A DNA stretch of 64,000 bases from an uncultured bacterium (GTDB taxonomy: Bacteria; Krumholzibacteriota; Krumholzibacteriia; LZORAL124-64-63). Made by a program: the position numbers and the translations under genes. Below are positions 43,373 to 52,260 of the stretch, piece after piece. Below the pieces are notes generated by a model, which was not told where the DNA came from, ran no database searches, and worked only from the letters and a program-made list of their open reading frames with translations. Location: positions 124,001-188,000 of the forward strand of contig CALMJK010000006.1 of NCBI GenBank assembly GCA_937864225.1. Reading direction: 5' to 3'. Positions within the stretch are counted from its first letter, which is position 1. The number at the start of each line of letters is the position of its first letter.

Positions 43373-44647
43373 GTGCGGGAGGATCCGGGACGCGGCGGGG
43401 CGCAAGGCGACGCAGACGCCGCGGCCGCCGCCGCGCACCCCCTGCGCGATACGATCTGCGCCCGGCGCGCGATCCTGCACGTGGACATGGACGCTTTCTT
43501 CGCGGCCGTCGAGGTGCTCGACGATCCCTCGCTGCGCGGCCGGCCCGTCATCGTGGGCGGCACGCCCGAGGGACGCGGCGTGGTCGCCGCCGCCTCCTAC
43601 GAGGCGCGCCGCTTCGGCGTCCACAGCGCGATGAGCGCCGCCCGCGCGCGTCGGCTCTGCCCGCGAGGCGTCTTCCTGCGCCCGCGCGGACGGCGCTACG
43701 CGGAAATCTCCGCTCAGATCTTCGCCGTCTTCCGCGACTTTACGCCGATGGTCGAGCCGCTCTCGGTCGACGAGGCCTTCCTCGACGTGACCGGCTGCCA
43801 GCGACTGTTCGGACCGGCGGCCGCGATCGGGCGCGCGATCAAGGACCGCGTCCGCGAGGAAATCGGTCTGATCGCCTCCGTGGGCGTGGCGCCGAACAAG
43901 TTCCTGGCCAAGCTGGCCAGCGACCTCGAAAAGCCCGACGGCTTCGTGGTGATCGAGGAGAGCGAGATCGCCGAGCGCCTGGCGCCCTTGCCGGTGTCGC
44001 GGCTGTGGGGCGTGGGCCGGGTGACCGAGCAGGCGCTGGCGCGACGCGGCGTGCGGTCGGTATGCGACCTGCTCGCGTGCGATCCGGCCGCGCTGGAGGT
44101 CCAACTCGGTGCCGCGGCGCGGACGCTGCGCGAGTTGGCGATGGGGCGCGACGATCGTCCCGTCGCGCCGGAGGGAGAGCAACGATCGTACGGCGCCGAG
44201 ATCACTTTCGCCCGCGACGTTCAGAGCGCGCAAGAGTTGCGCGAGGCGCTGGACGAATTGACGGAAAGGGTGGGAGGCCGCCTGCGCTCGGACGGTCTGG
44301 CCGCGCGCACCGTGCACGTGAAGGCCCGATACCCCGATTTCACGACCGTCACGCGGGCGGTCACCCTGCCGGAGCCCACCGCGCTCACCACCGTCCTGCG
44401 GGAGGCGGCGCGCGACCTGCTGGACCGGCGGCTGGAGCGCCGCGGCCGGCCGCTGCGGCTGCTGGGAGTCTCGGTCTCTCGCCTTGAGCCGGTCGTCCGG
44501 GCGCAGGGCGAATTGTTCGGCGATCCCGGCCGGGAGAAGGCGGCGGAAATCGACCTTCTGGTGGACCGCGTGCAGGATCGCTTCGGGCGCGCGCTACTGC
44601 GGCGCGGGGCCCGGCGGCGCCCCGCGGACCGCGGCGGGGCGGCTTGA
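43373..44647 (+). CDS. dinB: DNA polymerase IV (Y family)
   Basis: The 424-residue error-prone translesion polymerase has the Y-family motifs ILHVDMDAFFAAVE (metal Asp), VAAASYEARRFGVHSAMS, and LSVDEAFLDVTG (catalytic Asp-Glu), followed by SVGVAPNKFLAKLASDLEKPDG and a little-finger domain. The C-terminal QGELF matches the beta-clamp-binding motif. The N-terminal 30 residues (Ala-rich) precede the conserved part; the start GTG 43373 is the longest choice and a later start is possible. No LexA-type box was recognised upstream. Confidence 0.93.
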   Translation: MREDPGRGGAQGDADAAAAAAHPLRDTICARRAILHVDMDAFFAAVEVLDDPSLRGRPVIVGGTPEGRGVVAAASYEARRFGVHSAMSAARARRLCPRGVFLRPRGRRYAEISAQIFAVFRDFTPMVEPLSVDEAFLDVTGCQRLFGPAAAIGRAIKDRVREEIGLIASVGVAPNKFLAKLASDLEKPDGFVVIEESEIAERLAPLPVSRLWGVGRVTEQALARRGVRSVCDLLACDPAALEVQLGAAARTLRELAMGRDDRPVAPEGEQRSYGAEITFARDVQSAQELREALDELTERVGGRLRSDGLAARTVHVKARYPDFTTVTRAVTLPEPTALTTVLREAARDLLDRRLERRGRPLRLLGVSVSRLEPVVRAQGELFGDPGREKAAEIDLLVDRVQDRFGRALLRRGARRRPADRGGAA

Positions 44648-44854
44648 CTTCCCCCGGCGCGCCTGACTTCTTTCAGCCTGCCCTCGCGACAGCCTTCGCG
44701 GGCGGCGTCCGCGGCACCGGCTCCCGGCCGCCGCGCCCCTGCGCCCGCCCGCTGCCTGTTTTCCACCGTCTCCGGATCAGCGGTCCCGCGGCCATCGCCG
44801 CGGCGCGGCCGCCCGGAGGCTGAAAGGCCCTGACCGCTGGAGAGGATGAGTGAC

Positions 44855-46141
44855 ATGGCCAAGAGCTCGTACAATCCGTTCGCCACCGCGCAGGCCCAGT
44901 TCGACAAGGTCGCGGAGTTCCTGGAACTCGACGCCGCCACGCGCGAGCTGCTGCGCAACCCGCTGCGGGAGTACGCGTTCGCCATCCCGGTGCGGATGGA
45001 CGACGGCACCACGCAGGTGTTCCGCGGTTTTCGCGTGCAGCACAGCGACGCGCGCGGACCGAGCAAGGGAGGCATCCGCTTCCACCCGCAGGAGACCGTC
45101 GACACGGTGCGCGCCCTGGCCATGTGGATGACCTGGAAATGTGCGGTCGTTGACATCCCGCTGGGTGGCGGCAAGGGCGGCGTCATCTGCGACCCGCACA
45201 ACCTGAGCGCTCGCGAACAGGAGCAGATCTGCCGGGGCTGGGTGCGGCAGCTGGCGCGCGACATCGGCCCGCTGCGCGACGTGCCGGCCCCCGATGTCAT
45301 GACCAACGCGCAGCACATGCTCTGGATGCTGGACGAGTTCGAGACCATCCACGGCGCCCATCTGCCGGGCGTCATCACCGGCAAGCCGGTCGGCATGGGC
45401 GGCTCGCTCGGCCGCACCGAGGCCACGGGGTACGGCGTCGTGTTCACGGTCCGCGAGGCGCTCAAAGAGCTGGGCGTCCGCCCCTCGGACACGACGGCGA
45501 GCGTGCAGGGCTTCGGCAACGTCGCGCAGTACGCGATCCAGCTCTACACCCAACTGGGCGGCAAGGTCGTCTGCGTCTCGTACTGGGATCAGTCCGACCA
45601 GTGCTCCTACTCGGTGCGGCGCCTCTCCGGCGTCGACCTGGCGCAGCTGCTCGGCGTCACCGACCGCTTCGGGGGCATCGACAAGGCCAAGGCCAAGGGG
45701 TTGGGCTACGAAATCCTGCCGGGCGACGCCTGGCTGGAGCAGGACGTGGACATCCTCATGCCGTGTGCCCTCGAGAACCAGATCACCGGCGAGAACGTCG
45801 GCAAGATCGCCAAGCGCGTGAAGATTATCGCCGAAGGAGCCAACGGGCCCACCACGCTGGACGCGGACAAGGTGCTCGAGGAGCGCGGCATCTTCCTGAT
45901 CCCGGATTTTCTGGCGAACGCCGGCGGCGTCACCTGCAGCTATTTCGAGCAGGTGCAGAGCAACATGAACTACTTCTGGGAAAAGGACGAAGTCCTGGGC
46001 AAGCTCGACGTCAAGATGACGTCCGCTTTCCACGCCGTGCGCGAACTGGCGAAGAAGCGCAAGATCTACATGCGCGACGCGGCCTACGTGATCGCGATCG
46101 GTCGCGTCGCCCAGGCCAGCAAGGACCGCGGCTGGGCGTAG
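44855..46141 (+). CDS. gdhA: Glutamate dehydrogenase (Glu/Leu/Phe/Val family)
   Basis: The 428-residue enzyme interconverts glutamate with 2-oxoglutarate and ammonia. It has the catalytic motif DIPLGGGKGGVICDP, HSDARGPSKGGIRFHP, DVMTNAQHMLWMLDEF (Asp), the Rossmann SVQGFGNVAQYAIQ and ALENQITGENV. ATG 44855 has the GGAGAGG site at 9 nt; the ATG at 44846 abuts it and would add MSD. The length fits the hexameric 420-residue class. It may be isolated or lead into the PEP-like genes 126 nt later. Confidence 0.9.
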   Translation: MAKSSYNPFATAQAQFDKVAEFLELDAATRELLRNPLREYAFAIPVRMDDGTTQVFRGFRVQHSDARGPSKGGIRFHPQETVDTVRALAMWMTWKCAVVDIPLGGGKGGVICDPHNLSAREQEQICRGWVRQLARDIGPLRDVPAPDVMTNAQHMLWMLDEFETIHGAHLPGVITGKPVGMGGSLGRTEATGYGVVFTVREALKELGVRPSDTTASVQGFGNVAQYAIQLYTQLGGKVVCVSYWDQSDQCSYSVRRLSGVDLAQLLGVTDRFGGIDKAKAKGLGYEILPGDAWLEQDVDILMPCALENQITGENVGKIAKRVKIIAEGANGPTTLDADKVLEERGIFLIPDFLANAGGVTCSYFEQVQSNMNYFWEKDEVLGKLDVKMTSAFHAVRELAKKRKIYMRDAAYVIAIGRVAQASKDRGWA

Positions 46142-46267
46142 GACCTTGAGCCCAGCCGCTGCGGCGGCCGAGTCGGCCGGGGGAGGGGGAGCGCTGCCGC
46201 CTCCGCCCTCCCTCGCCGGGCCGGCCGCGGTACCCCGGGCGCGGCGTGGCGGCCGCGGAAGGGACCC

Positions 46268-48025
46268 ATGATGCGCAGCAGCGGCGGCCGCCCCGCGGCG
46301 CCCCTCCTCCCGCTCTTCGACCGCGGGAGCCTCGACGGGCCGCAGTCCTTCACCCGGCTCGGCGACGGCGCGCTCGGCGGCAAGGCGGGCGGACTGGCGG
46401 CCATCCGCGAGGTCCTGGCGCGCGAACTCGACCCGGGCGGGCACCCCGGCATCGCGGTCGACATCCCCCCCTCGGTCGTGCTGCCCACCGACGTCTTCGA
46501 CGGCTTCATGCGGCTGAACAACCTGCGCGAAATCGCCTTGTCCGACGCTCCCGACGAGGTGATCGCGGACGCCTTCGTGCGCGCCGAGATCCCGCCAGAG
46601 ATCGTGGGCGACCTGCGCGCCCTGGTCGCACACGCGCGCCGCCCGCTGGCGGTGCGCTCCTCGAGCCTGCTTGAGGACGCCATGTTCGAGCCGTTCGCGG
46701 GTGTCTACGCCACGAAGATGATTCCCAACAACCAGCCTGACGCCGACACGCGTTTCCGCCGTCTGGCCGAGGCGATCAAGCTGGTGTGGGCCTCCACCTT
46801 CTTCGGCGGCGCGAAGGCGTACCGGCGCGCCACGCGCGAGCCGGACGCCGAGGAAAAGATGGCCGTCCTGCTCCAGGATGTGGTGGGCGAGCGGCACGAC
46901 GATCTGTACTACCCTCACGTCTCCGGCGTCGCGCGATCCTGGAACTTCTATCCCACGGGCAACGCGCGCCCGGAGGACGGAGTCGTGGATCTCGCCCTGG
47001 GCCTGGGCAAGACGATCGTGGACGGCGGTCGCGTCTGGACCTACTCGCCGGCCTGGCCCGAGTCTCTTCCCCCCTTCGGCGCGGCGCGCGATCTGCCGAA
47101 GCTCACGCAGACCGCCTTCTGGGCCGTGAACATGGGGCGGCCGCCAGCCTACGACCCGCTGCGCGAGACGGAGTATCTGACGCAGGGCGACCTGAAGCGG
47201 GCGGACTACGACGCGGTGCTCGATCAGCTGGTCTCGACCTACGACGCGGCCAACGACCGTCTCGTCATGGGCACGGGCCTGGATGGCCCGCGCGTGCTCA
47301 CGTTCGCGCCGCTGCTGGGAATGCCGGACGTGCCGCTCAACCCGCTGATCGGACGCCTGTTGCAGGTGTGCCGCGACGCCGTGGGCGAGGCGGTCGAAGT
47401 GGAGTTCGCGCTGACGCTCGGCTCCCGGGGAGGGCTGCCGGCTCGGCTGGGGTTCCTGCAGGTGCGCCCCATGGTCGTGTCGCAGGCCGAAATCGCGCTG
47501 GAGCCGGAGGAATTGACGGCGGGACAGGCGCTGGTCGCTTCGGAAAGCGTGCTGGGAAACGGCGAGAACGCCGCGATACGGGACATCGTCTACGTAAGGC
47601 CGGAAACCTTCGACGCCTCGCGCACGCGGGCGATCGCCGCGGAAATCGCCCAGCTCAACCGGACGCTGTCCGCGGAAGGCCGGCCCTATCTGTTGATCGG
47701 CTTCGGCCGCTGGGGCAGTTCGGATCCGTGGCTGGGCATCCCGGTGGATTGGGCCGCGATCAGCGGCGCGCGCGCGATCGTGGAGGCGACCTTGCCCGAC
47801 ATGAACGTCGAGCGGAGCCAGGGATCGCATTTCTTTCACAATCTCACCAGTTTCCAGGTATTCTACTTCCAGGTGCGCCATGCGGGACCGCACGGCGTGG
47901 ACTGGCAGTGGCTGAACGCACAATCCGCGGCGGCCGAGACGCCGCACGCGCGTCACGTCCGACTCGCGACGCCGCTGCGCGTGCGCGTCGACGGACGCAG
48001 CGGACGGGGCGTGATCACGAGATGA
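46268..48025 (+). CDS. PEP/pyruvate-binding domain protein, atypical
   Basis: The 585-residue cytoplasmic protein has the N-terminal ATP-grasp-like part of PEP synthase: GALGGKAGGLAAIRE, PLAVRSSSLLEDAMFEPFAGVYATK, EEKMAVLLQDVVGE ... SGVA, LALGLGKTIVDGG, and a closing LGFLQVRPM. It lacks the phosphohistidine swivel domain and the TIM-barrel domain. Instead residues about 430-585 form a module with DIVYVRPETF, LIGFGRWGSSDPWLGIPVDW (about 475-495) and GSHFFHNL (about 518), also present in the next gene. A GGAAGGGA site precedes ATG; a second ATG follows directly. The reaction is unknown. It overlaps the next gene by 4 nt. Confidence 0.8.
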   Translation: MMRSSGGRPAAPLLPLFDRGSLDGPQSFTRLGDGALGGKAGGLAAIREVLARELDPGGHPGIAVDIPPSVVLPTDVFDGFMRLNNLREIALSDAPDEVIADAFVRAEIPPEIVGDLRALVAHARRPLAVRSSSLLEDAMFEPFAGVYATKMIPNNQPDADTRFRRLAEAIKLVWASTFFGGAKAYRRATREPDAEEKMAVLLQDVVGERHDDLYYPHVSGVARSWNFYPTGNARPEDGVVDLALGLGKTIVDGGRVWTYSPAWPESLPPFGAARDLPKLTQTAFWAVNMGRPPAYDPLRETEYLTQGDLKRADYDAVLDQLVSTYDAANDRLVMGTGLDGPRVLTFAPLLGMPDVPLNPLIGRLLQVCRDAVGEAVEVEFALTLGSRGGLPARLGFLQVRPMVVSQAEIALEPEELTAGQALVASESVLGNGENAAIRDIVYVRPETFDASRTRAIAAEIAQLNRTLSAEGRPYLLIGFGRWGSSDPWLGIPVDWAAISGARAIVEATLPDMNVERSQGSHFFHNLTSFQVFYFQVRHAGPHGVDWQWLNAQSAAAETPHARHVRLATPLRVRVDGRSGRGVITR

Positions 48026-51000
48026 CCGAGCAGGGCGACAACCTGGGCAAGCTGCTCTATTCGCTCCACGAGCGGGCCAAGGAGCTGAACTGCCTCTATC
48101 GGATCGAGGAGGTCCTCAGCCAGCCGCAGCTCTCCACGCGCGCGATCTTCGAGAAGATCGTGAAGGTGATCCCCGCCGGCTGGCAGTTTCCGGACATGTG
48201 CCAGGCCGGCATCGTGTACGAGAACCTGACGTTCCGGTCGGATGACTGGGTTGACACGCCCTGGACGCAGAGCGCCGACATCATCGTGATCGATGAGTAC
48301 GTCGGACGCGTGATCGTTTCCTATCGCGAGGAGCCCCCTTCGGGGCGTGACGGCGTCTTTCTCAAGGAAGAGGAGCGCCTGATCCATTCCATCGCCGACC
48401 GCCTCGGGCATTTCATCATGCACCAGCGCATGAAGACGCTCGTTCAGGAGTATCAGGCGGCCGCGCAGGAGTTCGAACGCACCCGCCGGGGCGATTGGCA
48501 AGTCGTGCTGGAGATGCTGCGGCACACCGACCGCAACCTCTATCTCAGCATTTCCCACAAGATGCTCAACCATCTTTGCTGGGCGGGCGTGGGCGAAGCC
48601 GAGCAACTGCTCGCCTCCGCGCTGCCGGACCAGATGTCCGAGCAGGACGAGCGCTATGGCGACACCAACCGCCCCTACGGACGCCGGGCCGCCGGCATCA
48701 CCGAGGACATGTCGCGCGAGATCTTTCGCCTCGCCGCGACGCACCTCACCGACGACGAGATCTTCTCGCGAGTGCAGAAATGGGTGCAGGAGGACAAGCT
48801 CAACTACCTGATCAATCCGCTCGTCAGCCTGAACACGCCGCTGCCGGACGTCGTCGACGCCATCCGCCGTTACCACCACATCGCGCCGCAGGACGCCGAA
48901 CTGCCCAGCGCGACCAGCATGAACGTGCGCGTGGCTCTGATTCGCCGCTTCTTCACGGAGCAACTGCGCTTCATCAACATCGCCAAGAGCTACATAGACG
49001 TCGCGGACTACTTCGACCTGTTGCAGAACATCATCTACAGCGCGGACAGCCACGGAAAGCTGGGCGGCAAGAGCGCGGGCCTGTTCCTGGCCATGCAGAT
49101 CCTCCTCAAGGACACCACCGGCGGAGAGCTGCTCGCCAATCTGCGCGTGCCGAAGACCTGGTTCGTGGCCTCCGACGTCACGCTCAGCTTCATCCACTAC
49201 AACAACCTGAACGAGGTCGTGGAGCAGAAATACAAGGAGATCAACCAGATCAGGCTCGAATACCCGCACATCGTGCAGACGTTCAAGAGCAGCCAGTTCC
49301 CGCCGGAAATCGTGAAGGGCTTGTCGGTGGCGCTCGACGACTTCGGCGACGTTCCGCTCATCGTCCGCAGCTCGAGCCTGCTGGAAGACCGCATCGGCTC
49401 CGCCTTCTCCGGCAAGTACAAGAGCCTGTTCCTCGCCAACCAGGGCACGAAGCAGCAGCGGCTGACGGCGCTGGAGGACGCCATCGCCGAGGTGTACGCG
49501 TCGGTCTTCGGACCCGACCCCATCGAGTACCGCGCCGAGCGCAACCTCCTGGATTTCCACGAAGAGATGGGGATCATGATCCAGGAGGTCGTCGGCACGC
49601 GGGTCGGCCCGTACTGGCTGCCCGCGTGGGCCGGCGTCGCGTTCAGCCGCAACGAGTTCCGCTGGTCGGCGCGGATCAGGCGCGAGGACGGATTGATCCG
49701 CCTCGTGCCAGGTTTGGGCACGCGCGCCGTCGACCGCACCAGCGACGACTACCCGGTGCTCGTCGCGCCCGGGCAGCCCAACCTGCGCGTGAACGTCTCG
49801 ATCGAAGAAGTCGTGCGCTACGCGCCCCGCAAGATCGACGTCATCAATCTGGAGACCAATACCTTCGAAACCGTCACCGTGGCGGAGCTCCTGCACCGGC
49901 ACGCGGACGACCTGCCGGTGCTCGAACAGATCGTGTCGGTCTACGACGGAGGGCGTTTGAAGCGCCCGCTCAAGGGACAGATCGATCCGGGTCGCGACGA
50001 TCTCGTCGTCACCTTCGAGGGGCTGATCTCCAACACGGCCTTCGTGAAACAGATGCAGCACATCCTCACGACGCTCGAGACCAAGATGGGACAACCGGTG
50101 GACATCGAGTTCGCCTCCGACGGCAAGCACTTCTATCTGCTCCAGTGCCGGCAGCAGAGCAGCGGCGCGGGGGCGGTCGCGGCGCCGATTCCCAAGGACA
50201 TCCCGCCCGAACGGATTCTTTTCTCGGCCAAGCGCTACGTCTCCAACGGATTCGTGCCGCCGATCACCCACATCGTCTACGTGGATCCGCAGCAGTACGG
50301 CCAGCTGGCCGATCGGTCCGAGATGTTGGCGGTGGGGCGGGCGGTCGGACACCTGAACAAGATCCTGCCCAAGAGGCGCTTCATTCTCATGGGGCCAGGC
50401 CGCTGGGGCAGCCGGGGCGACATCAAGCTGGGTGTCAGCGTCACCTACTCCGACATCAACAACACCGCGATGCTGGTGGAGATCGCGCGCCAACAGGGCA
50501 ACTATGTGCCCGATCTTTCCTTCGGCACGCATTTCTTCCAGGATCTCGTCGAGGCTCAGATCCGGTATCTGCCCCTCTATCCCGACGATCAGGGGATCGA
50601 GTTCAACGAGCGGTTCCTGACGACGGCTCCCAACATGTTGGGCAAGCTGCTGCCCGACCACGCGGGCCTCGCCGACGTGATCCGTGTCATCGACGTGCCC
50701 GCGTGCGCCGATGGCCTGGTGCTGAACGTCCTGATGAACGCGGATCTCGACGAAGCCGTGGGCGTGCTGGGCAGGGCCGCGGCCGCCGCGGAGGCCCAGG
50801 AGTCGGGATTCGCGACAGACGCGCCCGGGCAGCACGCCGATCTGTTCTGGCGGTGGAGGCTGAGCATGGCCGAGCAGGTCGCGGCGGCGATGGACGCGGA
50901 CCGTTTCGGCGTCAAGGCGCTCTACGTTTTCGGCAGCACCAAGAGCGGATCGGCCGGTCCCGGCAGCGACATCGACCTTCTGGTGCACTTCGACGGCAGC

Positions 51001-51213
51001 GAGCGGCAGCGGCGGGATCTGCTGCTGTGGCTCGAGGGGTGGAGCCTGTGCCTGGCGGAGATGAATTACCAGCGGACGGGCTACCGCTCGCCCGGCCTGC
51101 TCGACGTCCACATCGTCACCGACGACGACATCGAGCGGCGCACCAGCTACGCCGTCAAGATCGGCGCCATCACCGATCCCGCGCGACCGCTGAGCCTCGG
51201 CCGGCGGTCCTGA
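48022..51213 (+). CDS. GAF - PEP/pyruvate-binding - nucleotidyltransferase fusion
   Basis: The 1063-residue protein has a GAF-like N-terminal domain (about 1-150), a helical region (150-340), an ATP-grasp/PEP-binding domain (about 340-730; HGKLGGKSAGLFLA, PLIVRSSSLLEDRIGSAFSGKYKS, FYLLQCRQQ), the shared module HIVYVDPQQY ... LMGPGRWGSRGD ... SFGTHFFQDLVEA (about 760-845), and a C-terminal MNT-type nucleotidyltransferase (about 955-1063; VFGSTKSGSAGPGSDIDLLVHF). GS and DxD of the transferase are intact. No swivel His domain is present. It may transfer phosphate or a nucleotide to its partner or substrate; this is inference. The start overlaps the upstream stop by 4 nt. Confidence 0.8.
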   Translation: MTEQGDNLGKLLYSLHERAKELNCLYRIEEVLSQPQLSTRAIFEKIVKVIPAGWQFPDMCQAGIVYENLTFRSDDWVDTPWTQSADIIVIDEYVGRVIVSYREEPPSGRDGVFLKEEERLIHSIADRLGHFIMHQRMKTLVQEYQAAAQEFERTRRGDWQVVLEMLRHTDRNLYLSISHKMLNHLCWAGVGEAEQLLASALPDQMSEQDERYGDTNRPYGRRAAGITEDMSREIFRLAATHLTDDEIFSRVQKWVQEDKLNYLINPLVSLNTPLPDVVDAIRRYHHIAPQDAELPSATSMNVRVALIRRFFTEQLRFINIAKSYIDVADYFDLLQNIIYSADSHGKLGGKSAGLFLAMQILLKDTTGGELLANLRVPKTWFVASDVTLSFIHYNNLNEVVEQKYKEINQIRLEYPHIVQTFKSSQFPPEIVKGLSVALDDFGDVPLIVRSSSLLEDRIGSAFSGKYKSLFLANQGTKQQRLTALEDAIAEVYASVFGPDPIEYRAERNLLDFHEEMGIMIQEVVGTRVGPYWLPAWAGVAFSRNEFRWSARIRREDGLIRLVPGLGTRAVDRTSDDYPVLVAPGQPNLRVNVSIEEVVRYAPRKIDVINLETNTFETVTVAELLHRHADDLPVLEQIVSVYDGGRLKRPLKGQIDPGRDDLVVTFEGLISNTAFVKQMQHILTTLETKMGQPVDIEFASDGKHFYLLQCRQQSSGAGAVAAPIPKDIPPERILFSAKRYVSNGFVPPITHIVYVDPQQYGQLADRSEMLAVGRAVGHLNKILPKRRFILMGPGRWGSRGDIKLGVSVTYSDINNTAMLVEIARQQGNYVPDLSFGTHFFQDLVEAQIRYLPLYPDDQGIEFNERFLTTAPNMLGKLLPDHAGLADVIRVIDVPACADGLVLNVLMNADLDEAVGVLGRAAAAAEAQESGFATDAPGQHADLFWRWRLSMAEQVAAAMDADRFGVKALYVFGSTKSGSAGPGSDIDLLVHFDGSERQRRDLLLWLEGWSLCLAEMNYQRTGYRSPGLLDVHIVTDDDIERRTSYAVKIGAITDPARPLSLGRRS

Positions 51214-51223
51214 GGCGGGCGTT

Positions 51224-52087
51224 CTAGACCAGGATCCGGATCGCGCCTTGCGGGGCGTCCGGGTCGAAACGCACGACGGCCACTTCCGGACCGTCGTGCG
51301 CCCCTTGGAACATGCACGTCCTGCCGAGCGACTCGCGCCAACGCCCCGTGATCCCGGTGGACTCGTGCACGTGTCCGTGCAGCGTGATCAGGGGTTGCCT
51401 GGTCTCGATGAAGCGACGGATCGCGATGCTGCCGACGTGGGGGTCGAGGGGAACGTGGTCGATCATTTTGCCGTCGAGGGCGGCACGGTCGAGAGCGGTC
51501 TCGTAGGGCGGGGAGTGGAACAGGAAGATCGCCGCGCTCAGGTCGTCCGACCCGACCAGCGCGTCAAGATCCTCGGCGATCGTCGACCGGACGATCTCCT
51601 CGCGCGGCACGTGGAGCGAGAGGCTGCCTTCCTCCGGCGGGACGCACCCGGGATCGACGTAACGGGAAACGTCGTAGCGTTCCCAGTCCTTGAGCCGGAA
51701 CGGCGTGGGGGGAACGCAGGCGTAACCATAAACTCGGCGCGCTTCGAATTCGACGCTGATCCCGTGCACGTACTCCCACAAGCCGCGCGTCGCGCCGGCG
51801 ATCACCGCCTCCTCCTCGCTCCGCGGATCGTCGTTGCCGAGGATGAGAAAGACGCGCGGGAACGCGTCGCGCAGATCGTCGCGCAGGCGCGCGAATTCCG
51901 CCACGAGGACATCCGTCACGAAATCGCGCGACGACGGAGCGCCGGGGCTCCAGAGCAGCGCGCCCGACGGCAGCAGATCGCCGCCCAGAAACAACGCGCG
52001 CGGGCGCTCCCGGCGCACGAGCGAGAGCAGGCGCTCGTAACGGTCGAGGCGGCCGTGGAGGTCCGACGTGAAGAAGCACTCGGGCAT
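51224..52087 (-). CDS. Metallophosphoesterase
   Basis: The 287-residue protein carries the calcineurin-like motifs FTSDLHGRLDRYE (DxH), LFLGGDLLPSG (GD), LILGNDDPRSE (GNDD in place of GNHE/D), LFHSPPYETAL (His) and LHGHVHES (GHxH). These bind two metal ions to cleave phosphomono- or diesters. The substrate is unknown. GAGGGG precedes ATG 52087. It is convergent with the PEP-binding fusion gene (10 nt apart) and divergent from the ATP-grasp gene. Confidence 0.88.
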   Translation of the reverse strand: MPECFFTSDLHGRLDRYERLLSLVRRERPRALFLGGDLLPSGALLWSPGAPSSRDFVTDVLVAEFARLRDDLRDAFPRVFLILGNDDPRSEEEAVIAGATRGLWEYVHGISVEFEARRVYGYACVPPTPFRLKDWERYDVSRYVDPGCVPPEEGSLSLHVPREEIVRSTIAEDLDALVGSDDLSAAIFLFHSPPYETALDRAALDGKMIDHVPLDPHVGSIAIRRFIETRQPLITLHGHVHESTGITGRWRESLGRTCMFQGAHDGPEVAVVRFDPDAPQGAIRILV

Positions 52088-52199
52088 GGCATCCCCTCGG
52101 CGGCGGGCGGACCGACACCCCGCGCGCGCTCCACTGTCCGGCAATCTCCTCGCCGGGGCAAGAGCCCGTTGCGCCGCCGGGCCGGCGAGGAGGAAGGCC

Positions 52200-52227
52200 T
52201 TGAATCCTAAAAGACGCCGCCTATACT
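52200..52227 (+). promoter_or_regulatory. Sigma70 promoter of the ATP-grasp operon
   Basis: TTGAAT (52200-52205) and TATACT (52222-52227) are 16 nt apart. The predicted leader is about 27 nt and contains the AAGGGGA ribosome site of the first ATP-grasp gene. This is a conventional leadered promoter, unlike those at 11171 and 22523. Confidence 0.6.
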
Positions 52228-52260
52228 CGGGATGCCTCGTGGCGCGCGGCAAGGGGATCC

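Noticed and set aside
46786-48021. In-frame extension upstream of the GAF-PEP fusion
   Set aside because: Overlaps the first PEP-binding gene in another frame and lacks homology; ATG 48022 gives the expected coupling.
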